Source: an uncultured Bacteroidales bacterium (GTDB taxonomy: Bacteria > Bacteroidota > Bacteroidia > Bacteroidales > Bacteroidaceae). Taken from it: a stretch of 62,177 nt of DNA. The position numbers and the translations under genes are program-made. The stretch covers positions 1 through 62,177 of the forward strand of contig CAMYYY010000012.1 of assembly GCA_947303715.1 (NCBI GenBank). Reading direction: 5' to 3'. Shown here piece after piece: positions 34,596 to 42,036 of the stretch (its first letter is position 1; every line of letters begins with the position of its first letter). Below the pieces are notes generated by a model. It did no database searches. It worked only from the letters and a program-made list of their open reading frames with translations, and was not told where the DNA came from.

Positions 34596-36623
34596 TTAGC
34601 TCTTCGTTTTTAGGATTTCTTCCAAGCGGAACATCTCGTCGCGGTATTGGGCAGCCTGCATGAAATCGAGCTTGGCAGCGGCCTCCTGCATGAGCTTGCG
34701 TGTGCGGGCGATAGACTTCTCCAGTTGGGTGGCAGTCATGTTGGCCAGGATGGGGTCCTCGGCTGCGCGTGGGGTAGGGCTGTCGGCAAGTCCATACGCC
34801 TGTTGACTCGTTGACTTGTTGACTTGTTGACCCGTTAGGAACGTCTCGTTGATGGCCTTCTGAATCTGACGGGGCGTGATGCCGTGGGCAGCGTTGTAGG
34901 CCAGCTGTTTCTCGCGTCGGCGGTTGGTTTCGTTGATGGTGCGGCGCATGCTTTCGGTAATGGTGTCGCCGTACATGATGACGGTGCCGTTGATGTTGCG
35001 TGCAGCACGTCCGGCTGTCTGGGTGAGGCTGCGTTCGTTGCGCAGGAATCCCTCTTTGTCGGCATCCAGTATGGCCACGAGCGATACTTCGGGCAGGTCC
35101 AGTCCTTCGCGAAGCAGGTTCACGCCCACCAGCACGTCGTATTCTCCCCGTCGTAGGTCGTTCATAATCTCCACGCGGTCCATCGTATCCACGTCGCTGT
35201 GGATGTAGTTGCAGCGGACGCCGTATTTCGTGAGATAGTCAGCAAGTTCCTCGGCCATACGCTTGGTGAGGGTGGTGACGAGGGTACGCTCGCCCCGTTC
35301 GCTTCGAATGCGGATTTCCTCCATTAAGTCATCAATCTGATTTTCCGTGGGGCGTACTTCGATGACGGGGTCAAGCAATCCCGTGGGGCGGATGACTTGT
35401 TCGACTACCACGCCCTCGCTCTCCTGCAGTTCATAGTCGGCAGGGGTGGCGCTGACGTAAATAGTCTGGTGGACAAGCTCCTTGAACTCGTCGAACTTCA
35501 GCGGACGGTTGTCAAGTGCCGCAGGCAGACGGAACCCATACTCGACGAGGTTGATCTTGCGGGCCCGGTCGCCGCCGTACATAGCGTGAATCTGCGGCAC
35601 GCTGACGTGGCTCTCGTCGATGACCATCAGGAAGTCCTTGGGGAAGAAGTCCAGCAGACAGTAGGGGCGGCTGCCTGGGGGACGTCCGTCGAAGTAGCGG
35701 CTGTAGTTCTCGATGCCCGAGCAATGGCCCAGCTCACGCAGCATCTCCATGTCGTAGGTCACGCGCTCCTGCAGACGCTTGGCCTCAAGGGGATGCCCCG
35801 TGCTGTAGAAGTAGTCGACGCGCTCCTTCAGGTCGTCCTCAATCTGATGGATGGCGCGCAGGGTCGAGTCCTGACTGGTCATGAAGAGGTTGGCGGGATA
35901 GATTTTGTAGCCGTCGTACTCGGTGAGGCGCAGTCCGCTTCCGGGGTCAAGTTCCTCGATGCCTTCGATGTCGTCGTCCCAGAACTGGATGCGGATAACG
36001 GCATCGCTGTACGCCAGCCACACATCCACCGTGTCGCCCTTCACACGGAAGTTTCCGCGGTTCAGCTCCAGGTCGTTGCGCACGTAGAGGCTGTCCACAA
36101 GCCTTCGGAGCAGCACGCTGCGGTCCATCTTCTGCCCCACGCGCACCTCGATGACGTTGTCGTAGAAGTCCGACGGGTTGCCCATGCCGTAGATGCAGCT
36201 GACGGAGCTGACGATAATCACGTCCTTTCGTCCTGACAGTAGCGAGCTCAGGGCCGACAGGCGCAGTTTGTCAATCTCGTCGTTGATGGCGAGGTCCTTT
36301 TCAATATACGTGTCGGTCTGGGGCAGGTAGGCCTCGGGCTGGTAGTAGTCGTAGTAGCTGACGTAGTACTCCACGGCGTTGTGGGGGAAGAATCCCTTGA
36401 ACTCCGTGTAGAGCTGGGCAGCCAGCGTCTTGTTGTGGCTGAGGACGAGGGTGGGGCGTCCCACCTGGGCGACGACGTTGGCAATGGTGAACGTCTTTCC
36501 AGAGCCCGTCACACCCAGCAGCACCTGTGCCGGCGTGCCCGACAGCACCCCTTCCGTCAACTGCTGGATCGCCTCCGGCTGATCCCCCGTCGGCGCATAC
36601 TCACTCACAAGCTCAAAGTCCAT
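34596..36623 (-). CDS. uvrB: UvrABC excision nuclease subunit B
   Basis: A 675-residue nucleotide-excision-repair helicase that verifies damage handed over by UvrA and recruits UvrC. Walker A GVTGSGKT is at residues 37-44, the beta-hairpin that clamps DNA is YYVSYYDYYQPEAYLP near 95, and the later helicase motifs (GINLLREGLDLPEV as VGVNLLREGLDLPEV, TAGRAARN) are intact. A C-terminal UVR domain begins near 635. Residues about 596-608 (TGQQVNKSTSQQA) are an octamer-repeat insert in the flexible region just before the UVR domain. The stop lies beside repeat A. Confidence 0.98.
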   Translation of the reverse strand: MDFELVSEYAPTGDQPEAIQQLTEGVLSGTPAQVLLGVTGSGKTFTIANVVAQVGRPTLVLSHNKTLAAQLYTEFKGFFPHNAVEYYVSYYDYYQPEAYLPQTDTYIEKDLAINDEIDKLRLSALSSLLSGRKDVIIVSSVSCIYGMGNPSDFYDNVIEVRVGQKMDRSVLLRRLVDSLYVRNDLELNRGNFRVKGDTVDVWLAYSDAVIRIQFWDDDIEGIEELDPGSGLRLTEYDGYKIYPANLFMTSQDSTLRAIHQIEDDLKERVDYFYSTGHPLEAKRLQERVTYDMEMLRELGHCSGIENYSRYFDGRPPGSRPYCLLDFFPKDFLMVIDESHVSVPQIHAMYGGDRARKINLVEYGFRLPAALDNRPLKFDEFKELVHQTIYVSATPADYELQESEGVVVEQVIRPTGLLDPVIEVRPTENQIDDLMEEIRIRSERGERTLVTTLTKRMAEELADYLTKYGVRCNYIHSDVDTMDRVEIMNDLRRGEYDVLVGVNLLREGLDLPEVSLVAILDADKEGFLRNERSLTQTAGRAARNINGTVIMYGDTITESMRRTINETNRRREKQLAYNAAHGITPRQIQKAINETFLTGQQVNKSTSQQAYGLADSPTPRAAEDPILANMTATQLEKSIARTRKLMQEAAAKLDFMQAAQYRDEMFRLEEILKTKS
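34801..34833. repeat. Octamer-repeat copy inside uvrB
   Basis: Four units (GTTGACTC, GTTGACTT, GTTGACTT, GTTGACCC). Read on the minus strand they give QQVNKSTSQQ. Confidence 0.9.
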
Positions 36624-36648
36624 ATTCCGATGACGATGCTATCTTTTT

Positions 36649-37293
36649 TTATCTTACTTTCCTTATTTCTGCATCCACGATAAAGATATCGCCATCTCTG
36701 TCTTTCAGTACATTTCTGGGTACTAAGTCCCAAACCTCGTAGTCGTTATTGGCATAGCGGCCATCGTTGCTTTTTTTTATAAAACCGATGGCTGCCATAT
36801 AGGTATCTATTTCTATGGAGGTGGCTGGTTCGGCATTTTTTACCAGATTTTGCTGGATTACGGGCATAATGGACCGTCCTTCAAAACCAGTAAAAGCGTA
36901 TAGCGAATAAAAGGTTTCGTTGAAGAGATTGTTATGCCATGTGATTTTTTCCAAGAGTTGCAGTATGCTGCCATTGCAGTTTAACAAATTGTTTACTTTG
37001 TAGATAGTATCGTTGGAAACGAAGGTGTCGTTCTCATTCCCGCTTGGGCCGGGGACGCCCAGACAGAAGATATCATTCATGGAAATCCACAAACCGTTTT
37101 CTTTTGCAAACAGCTCTGCCACGTGTGCCTCAATATCAAGTCGGCTTACATGTTCTTGGCTTTCTCGAAGTTGCGCTTCATATAGTTGGCAGCGTCGATG
37201 GAGTTCATCGGCGATTTCTTGGATTCGGCGATTTTCCGTCGCTTCCTCTCCACGGCCTCTTTGTGAAACTGGTTGAGATAGGTCATCGTTCAT
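36649..37293 (-). CDS. Polyvalent-protein-kinase-like protein
   Basis: A 214-residue protein. The first 60 residues look like a coiled coil (EIADELHRRCQLYEAQLRES). The rest resembles the kinase-like domain of polyvalent proteins found on conjugative elements and phages: GLWISMNDIFCLGVPGPSGNENDTF, then YEVWDLVPRNVLKDRDGDIFIVD, with an Asn and Asp where a kinase would have its catalytic-loop and metal residues. This call is from remembered resemblance and is tentative; the glycine loop is not obvious, so it may be a partial or inactive form. It marks the start of an accessory block and has a good promoter. Confidence 0.55.
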   Translation of the reverse strand: MNDDLSQPVSQRGRGEEATENRRIQEIADELHRRCQLYEAQLRESQEHVSRLDIEAHVAELFAKENGLWISMNDIFCLGVPGPSGNENDTFVSNDTIYKVNNLLNCNGSILQLLEKITWHNNLFNETFYSLYAFTGFEGRSIMPVIQQNLVKNAEPATSIEIDTYMAAIGFIKKSNDGRYANNDYEVWDLVPRNVLKDRDGDIFIVDAEIRKVR

Positions 37294-37336
37294 TGGATTT
37301 ACTTGTTAATGGAATAGCCGTATTGATTTCCGTAGG

Positions 37337-37368
37337 CAAAGGTAGTGTAAACCGCGCGATAACGCAAA
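37337..37368 (-). promoter_or_regulatory. Promoter of the kinase-like gene
   Basis: TTTG (37368-37365), 20 bases and TACCTTTG (37344-37337) on the minus strand. The -33 and spacer read TTTGCGTTATCGCGCGG, differing by one base from the bamD promoter. Confidence 0.8.
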
Positions 37369-37545
37369 TAATTTTGCATTTTTTACAGCGTTTTCGTCCG
37401 TCAATCGGCAAAACGAGCAAGCTCTTTTGCTTCAATGGTCTTTGCACCCCCTTCGGTTGAGTTTCGCTCTTCCTCAATCGCGACTCGGCATAGTTCAAAC
37501 AAGTTTGGCTCTGCTCTCGCTGCTCCTTCGGTTTTCACGGTTTTT

Positions 37546-37672
37546 CTTGATTGTACTGCTGGGGCCGTAGGCTGTCTGTAGTTTTCAGGCAAGGAATGGT
37601 TATGCTTGCATAAACAGGGCTTGCTTGAAGCCTACAGACGAATGCTCGCTGGGAGCATGCAGTACAAACAAG
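37546..37672. repeat. Nested palindromic element
   Basis: Arms pair in four layers: 37546-37559 with 37659-37672 (13 of 14), 37574-37581 with 37632-37639 (8 of 8), 37584-37593 with 37620-37629 (9 of 10), and a central TTATGC/GCATAA stem (37100-series positions 37600-37613). A side stem ATGCTC/GAGCAT lies at 37642-37658. It fits a structured RNA or a small non-autonomous mobile element. Confidence 0.7.
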
Positions 37673-37865
37673 GATTTTGTTGGTTTTGGTTCATGCAACA
37701 CAGGAATTTACAGGTGACCCGAAAAGGTGACTTCTATTTTTTGGTTTGATTTATCAAATAATAATGGGATACAGAAAAAGAGCCGCTCGGTCGTTGGGGA
37801 CTGGGCGGCTCTCTCAATTTAAAATGTAGGATCTGGAGGGATTTTAGCGAAATCTCTCTCTTGGC

Positions 37866-38282
37866 TTACGCTAAGAGTTCGCTGGGGACTCGCTTGAGTT
37901 GCTTGTTGGTGCGGATGTACTTGATGAGGTCTGCCTCAGGACGGAACTTGATGCCGACTTGCTTGATGTAGCTGGCGGGTTCAAAGCTTTCAGCGGAGAT
38001 GACGGACTGGGCAAAGCACTTCGAGGTGATGTTGGCCTGGAGTGACCCGAGTTCGTCGAGGACAATGCGCTGGCCTTGAAGCAAGTGGGTCTTGATGTAT
38101 TCCTTCATGGCGGTGAGGACGGCCACAACATCGGCCTTGGTGACTGTGGTAGCTGTCTGGATGTCTTCTGACAACTGGCGGAAGGTATAGTCACCCGTCT
38201 TGGTAGCGCGGTTAGTGGCGTAGTCCACGCCTTCAGCTCCGCGGGGGTTGGTGCAACCGACGATTTTGTAGGTTATTGGCAT
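37866..38282 (-). CDS. HU-related histone-like DNA-binding protein
   Basis: A 138-residue protein of the Bacteroidetes HU-like family (YKIVGCTNPRGAEGVDYATNRATKTG... start). The middle, VTKADVVAVLTAMKEYIKTHLLQGQRIVLDELGSLQ, is the HU dimerisation core, and the tail is extended and basic. It probably bends or coats DNA as a dimer. Such genes are often found in accessory or mobile regions in this phylum, which fits its neighbours here. Confidence 0.88.
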   Translation of the reverse strand: MPITYKIVGCTNPRGAEGVDYATNRATKTGDYTFRQLSEDIQTATTVTKADVVAVLTAMKEYIKTHLLQGQRIVLDELGSLQANITSKCFAQSVISAESFEPASYIKQVGIKFRPEADLIKYIRTNKQLKRVPSELLA

Positions 38283-38425
38283 AGCTTAAATAATTAAAAA
38301 TTAATAATTAACAATTAAAAAAATTGGGGATCTGCGTTGTTTGTGTTTCCGAAAGAATCTGTTTTTCTTGTTTTTACAATAATAGTCACTTTTTTCCGTA
38401 ATTCCAAATCAGTGGAATGATTTTT

Positions 38426-39430
38426 TCACTGAATGTCAGTGGGTTGGAGATGTCGGGTCTGGGGATCCCACTGGAGGGGGTGGAGCTCGGTGTGACGGTG
38501 GCAGATGCGCTCGGCGAAGTAGTTGAGGCTTTGGATGCGGGTACCGGCGGGGATGTCACCGGCAATGGCGTCAAGAAGCTGGCGGAGGCGCTCCTGGAGG
38601 AGTCCCGTGGTGAGGAGGTATTCTGCTTCTTCGCCAATGGTAATGCCGGGGATAGCGACTTCATGTTCGAGGCGGACGGTGACGTTTTCCGTAATCTCAT
38701 AGACGGGCATGGGGTGATAGGGCGGACAGGGCGTGCCGAGGACGTCGTAGCAGAAGTCGAAGAGTGTGCGGTAGACTTGTTTCCAGAGGCGCTCCTGGTT
38801 CGACAGGGGGCGGCGTGAGTAGTCGGGCGGGAAGAAGAACAGCTCGTCGCGGGGGTTACGGACATCGCTGTTCAGCTCGGGGACGAGCAGGCGGAATCCT
38901 GTCTGTCCGTCATTGAGTGGGGCAATGAGGTTCAGGCGCCTTCCGTAGTCCATGAAGCGGGCGAGCGTCTCCTTCGAGGCCTTGACGTGGCGGGTGAGTT
39001 CGTTCAGGCTCCAGCGGCAGAGCGAGGTGAGGTTGAGGCACTGGGTCTTGAGCATGATGAGTGCGCCGCGCATCTTCACCGTGTCACCCTCGGGCACGAC
39101 GGCGGGGTCGAAGGTCATGTCCATAAACTCGCGCTCGATGAAGATGAAGTCCTGCACGGGCCACGCGACGAGGTAGGAGTTCCTGCGTCGGGGCTGACCG
39201 TCGGGACCGATTTCGCCCCCGCGGTGGATGGTGATGAAGCCTGCCTCAGCGGCGTGGTCCAGATGGCGTCGGACGGTCTTCTCGCTCATGCCCGTCATGC
39301 GGGCGAGAGTCTGCTGGGTGACGTACGAGGTGTGCTCGTTGCGGTCGGTGTGGAACATCAGCTGGGTCAGCGTCACCAGCTCGTCTATCTTAAGGTGCTC
39401 GGCTGCCGAGCGGGGAAAAGGAATGTACAT
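38426..39430 (-). CDS. Winged-helix protein, replication-initiator-like or regulator
   Basis: A 334-residue protein starting MYIPFPRSAAEHLKIDELVTL. Residues about 25-65 form a helix-turn-helix (YVTQQTLARMTGMSEKTVRRHLDHAAEAGFI) of the winged type used in plasmid Rep and MarR-like proteins. A second HTH-like stretch (LNELTRHVKASKETLARFMDY) lies near 155-175. The remainder is not recognised. It may start replication of an integrated element or regulate genes. The frame is open to 39793, but upstream it runs through GATTGAAGATTGA repeats, so the ATG at 39430 is preferred. Confidence 0.65.
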   Translation of the reverse strand: MYIPFPRSAAEHLKIDELVTLTQLMFHTDRNEHTSYVTQQTLARMTGMSEKTVRRHLDHAAEAGFITIHRGGEIGPDGQPRRRNSYLVAWPVQDFIFIEREFMDMTFDPAVVPEGDTVKMRGALIMLKTQCLNLTSLCRWSLNELTRHVKASKETLARFMDYGRRLNLIAPLNDGQTGFRLLVPELNSDVRNPRDELFFFPPDYSRRPLSNQERLWKQVYRTLFDFCYDVLGTPCPPYHPMPVYEITENVTVRLEHEVAIPGITIGEEAEYLLTTGLLQERLRQLLDAIAGDIPAGTRIQSLNYFAERICHRHTELHPLQWDPQTRHLQPTDIQ

Positions 39431-39829
39431 TAGATTGAAAATTGAGGATTGAAGATTGAAAATTTTACAAAATAAATTGTTTCCATTGAGTGGGCCGATA
39501 ATGTAAGAGTTTAATTTTGAGTAATTTTGAATCAAATTTTGTAGAATTTCTCGCCGAAGGCGACTGAAAACTCTTGAAAGACTCACGTTTTCATTGTTTA
39601 CGGAAAAAATGCCCGTCCAGTGGTCTGAGTTGCCATCGCAGTGGAATTTCGTCGCCAACTGGTTTTTTGAAAAACCGGGAATCCGGGCCCGGGATTCCCA
39701 GTTTTGTATGTTAGTAGTCAGTAGGTAATAGTATATAGTTAATAGTATATCTGTCACTTTCCGACCACTTGCGAGGCACTTTCCGTCCACCATGGGGCAC
39801 TTTTCCGTGGCATGGGTTGCGGCGCCGGT
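39431..39829. other. 399-base gap before the winged-helix gene
   Basis: It contains a GATTGAAGATTGAAAATT iteration (39433-39462), a short GC palindrome around 39682-39702 (GGGAATCCGGGCCCGGGATTCCC-like) and AT-rich sequence. I see no supportable gene and no clear TAnnTTTG promoter. Confidence 0.5.
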
Positions 39830-40807
39830 TTACGACGCCTTTGCCACTTCGTCGTGGGCCACACGGCCCTCGTCTCCTTTCTGCTCACCCTGGAGCTGGC
39901 TGAGGTATTCGTTCCTGAGCTCAGGAATCATTTTTTTGCGCATGAGGGTGCGCATGGTGACTTTTTCGTCAACCTTTGTGTTGAGGAACGCAGCAAACCC
40001 TTCAGGGTCGATTTGTTCATCAACGGTGGGGAGGAGTATTTGGACTCCATCCCCGGGGACAGCCTTGGTCCAACCGCGTGAAGTGGTTTTCACGGTGCCG
40101 TCGGCCTTGGTGCGGCTGACCTTGCCTTCGTGATAGCTGAGGATGGTTTTGGCTGCATCAAGTGAGCAGCCCGTACGTTCTCTAAGGGTCACCACCGCCT
40201 TCATCGCCTCGTTGTCGAGGATGTGGGCATTGAGGAAGAAACTCTGCTCGGTAGAGAGCGAGCCCTTCATTAGTTCCTTCACCACCTTGCACCAGCCGGT
40301 GAAGTCCTCGACGTCGAAAGTGACGTCAATGAGTTCCATATTTTCCAACCCCGTGTAGATGAGGGGGTAAGTTGTGGCATCGGGAACGATGAGCACATCG
40401 TCGCCACTCCATTCCGTCACTACCTCACCGGTGGCAACGTCCACTAGCTGGATTCCATCCTCGCCAGCCACATCGGGCGAGCATACCAGCAGCGGATGCT
40501 TCCTCCTCAGCTTCTCCGCAAGGGAGAGGGTGCCCCTGAGGGCACACTCCTTTACGGAAGGTTCATCACTTGTCGCAGCCTCAGCCGCGGCATTTTCATT
40601 TTTCCTCTTGGCAACCTCGAATTTCTTCTGCTGCCACATTGATAATGGTAGTAATTTTCGTACCATATTGATGCGCTCTTCATCGAGCTGATGGTTGAGG
40701 CCTTTCACCTCGCTGTTAGTTTGTTCACTGGCAGCTACGGAAGCTGCGTTGTTATTCACTTTTGCTTCGTTTAACGCCTGAAGCTCGGCATTTATTAAAT
40801 TACCCAT
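39830..40807 (-). CDS. Unrecognised 325-residue protein of the accessory block
   Basis: I do not recognise this protein. It has a charged, Asn/Ala-rich N-terminus (1-80), a mixed alpha/beta middle (LLVCSPD..., ELIDVTFDVEDFTGWCKVVKELM) and a helical C-terminus with TLRERTGCSLDAAKTILSYHEGKVSR. No signal peptide or membrane helix. Residues about 84-104 (CALRGTLSLAEKLRRKHP) look like translation of a GC-rich repeat (CTTCTCCGCAAGGGAGAGGG), as in other repeat-invaded genes. It lies between the winged-helix gene and another unknown gene on the same strand. Confidence 0.6.
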   Translation of the reverse strand: MGNLINAELQALNEAKVNNNAASVAASEQTNSEVKGLNHQLDEERINMVRKLLPLSMWQQKKFEVAKRKNENAAAEAATSDEPSVKECALRGTLSLAEKLRRKHPLLVCSPDVAGEDGIQLVDVATGEVVTEWSGDDVLIVPDATTYPLIYTGLENMELIDVTFDVEDFTGWCKVVKELMKGSLSTEQSFFLNAHILDNEAMKAVVTLRERTGCSLDAAKTILSYHEGKVSRTKADGTVKTTSRGWTKAVPGDGVQILLPTVDEQIDPEGFAAFLNTKVDEKVTMRTLMRKKMIPELRNEYLSQLQGEQKGDEGRVAHDEVAKAS

Positions 40808-40978
40808 ATTTCTTATTTTTTGGGTTTTGTTGGGCTCCTTCGCTGTCGCACGGCTCCTACGTCCGTTTGGTCAGCTTCGGGTTTACCCCGACTCTTCGCC
40901 GGGCAACTCTCCTCTTCATTGCTCCCTGCGTATATAATAAGGCCTTCGCAGGTCGCAACTCGAAATCGAATTGCGCTG

Positions 40979-40986
40979 CAAAGGTA
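40979..40986 (-). promoter_or_regulatory. -7 element for the 39830-40807 gene
   Basis: TACCTTTG on the minus strand (40986-40979), with a TTG at 41012-41010 after a longer than usual 23-base spacer. It implies a leader of about 160 bases. Confidence 0.5.
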
Positions 40987-40996
40987 TATAAGAAAA

Positions 40997-41034
40997 AAGC
41001 ATTCTCCTGCAAGTTTTTTTGCAAAAGAATGCTT
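40997..41034 (-). terminator. Terminator of the 41095-41883 gene
   Basis: A 9-bp stem AAGCATTCT/AGAATGCTT, extended by an inner TGCAA/TTGCA pair, is followed on the minus strand by TTTTTTCTTATA. Confidence 0.78.
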
Positions 41035-41102
41035 CACCGTAGGCCCACGTAGGCCCACGTAAATTAGCCCGTTTTCACCGTAGGCTCACGTAAGTTAGCT
41101 CG
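41034..41102. repeat. CACCGTAGG-CACGTAA tandem repeat overlapping a stop codon
   Basis: Two copies of CACCGTAGGCYCACGTAA followed by RTTAGCYCGTTT lie in tandem, the first with one extra GTAGGCCCAC. The last unit supplies the final residues (ETS) and stop of the gene at 41095. Confidence 0.75.
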
Positions 41103-41883
41103 TTTCCATAAAGCAGTCATCGAGCAGGCGCTTGACCTCGCTGAAGTCGGTCACTTTCCTGTCCTCGCCCGCTGTTTTGTCGTATTCTAAGGTGGTCGGC
41201 AGCCTGACGTGCTTCCAGAAGTTCGACTCCCTGTTTTTGTTCTCGTTTTGAGCATCAGGCTGGCAGTAGAGCACGACCTCCCTGAAGAACGGCGCGTATT
41301 TTTCCCTTTCAACATCTTTCATCACCCTGATGACGTTGCGCTCTTTCAGGTACGCATAGACCAGCCTCCACCACCGTCGCTGCTCCTCCCATTTCGAGGG
41401 CCAGCCCCTTCGTCTTACCTTGTCATAAAGTCTGTGCATAATCTTTTCAACGTCAACCTTATAGAGCTTCCCCTTATACTTCGCTTCATCCTTGAGCAGT
41501 TCCTCTGCCTCCTCGGTAATGGGCGGGTACTTCTGCACGACGGCTGGCACTTCGGTAATCTCCGATGGCGGCACCGTAGCCTCATCATCCACCTTGTCTG
41601 TTAATGCAGGAGGTTCAGGATTCATCCGCTTCTCCATTTTCTCCCTGTGCCTTCTCCTCTGCACCAAGATCGCCGTCGCCCGCTCTGCCGCCCACTTACC
41701 CTGATCCACGGTTATCTTCCCCGAGCGCACCAAATCGTAAGCCACCTCATTCACTTCACTCTCCTTGAAATCCCAAGCGGATAATGCACGACGTATCTTC
41801 GGTTCTGAACCAGAGGATATGGCAGCACTCAAACACTGCTTTCGTTTGTTATCAAGTTTCTTTTCAAGTTCCTCTCTCGTCAT
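41095..41883 (-). CDS. Unrecognised 262-residue protein of the accessory block
   Basis: I do not recognise this protein. It is highly charged and mostly helical. Residues 1-90 (KKLDNKRKQCLSAAISSGSE...) contain a predicted helical bundle. Residues 90-120 are a proline-rich linker. Residues 130-200 (KIMHRLYDKVRRRGWPSKWEEQRRWWRLVYAYLKERNVI) are basic and aromatic, compatible with DNA or RNA binding. No signal peptide. It is the first gene of the minus-strand accessory block, and its C-terminus is set by a repeat unit. Confidence 0.6.
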   Translation of the reverse strand: MTREELEKKLDNKRKQCLSAAISSGSEPKIRRALSAWDFKESEVNEVAYDLVRSGKITVDQGKWAAERATAILVQRRRHREKMEKRMNPEPPALTDKVDDEATVPPSEITEVPAVVQKYPPITEEAEELLKDEAKYKGKLYKVDVEKIMHRLYDKVRRRGWPSKWEEQRRWWRLVYAYLKERNVIRVMKDVEREKYAPFFREVVLYCQPDAQNENKNRESNFWKHVRLPTTLEYDKTAGEDRKVTDFSEVKRLLDDCFMETS

Positions 41884-42036
41884 GGTTCATAATCTTTTTC
41901 TCCCTGCAAATATACAGCTTTTTCTGTCAATCAGTAAAAAAATGGGGTGGAAAAACAAAAAATCCTTATCCGACGTTCCTTATTTTATAAATTTATAGTA
42001 CCTTCGCGGCCAAATTCAAAAAAGGTATTAGGTTTT

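Larger units (their letters stand above)
37294..37865. other. 572-base gap: promoter, long palindromic element, HU terminator
   Basis: It holds the promoter of the upstream-strand gene (37337-37368), a 63-codon minus-strand frame without support (37401-37592), and a nested inverted repeat of about 127 bases (37546-37672). Near 37781-37815, GAGCCGCTC and GGGCGGCTC form a hairpin with AT-rich flanks, which could terminate the HU-like gene on the minus strand. Confidence 0.6.

Noticed and set aside
37401..37592. A 63-residue minus-strand frame (MPENYRQPTAPAVQ...)
   Set aside because: It lies upstream of and overlaps the promoter of the kinase-like gene and part of a palindromic element; no family resemblance, so it is left uncalled.
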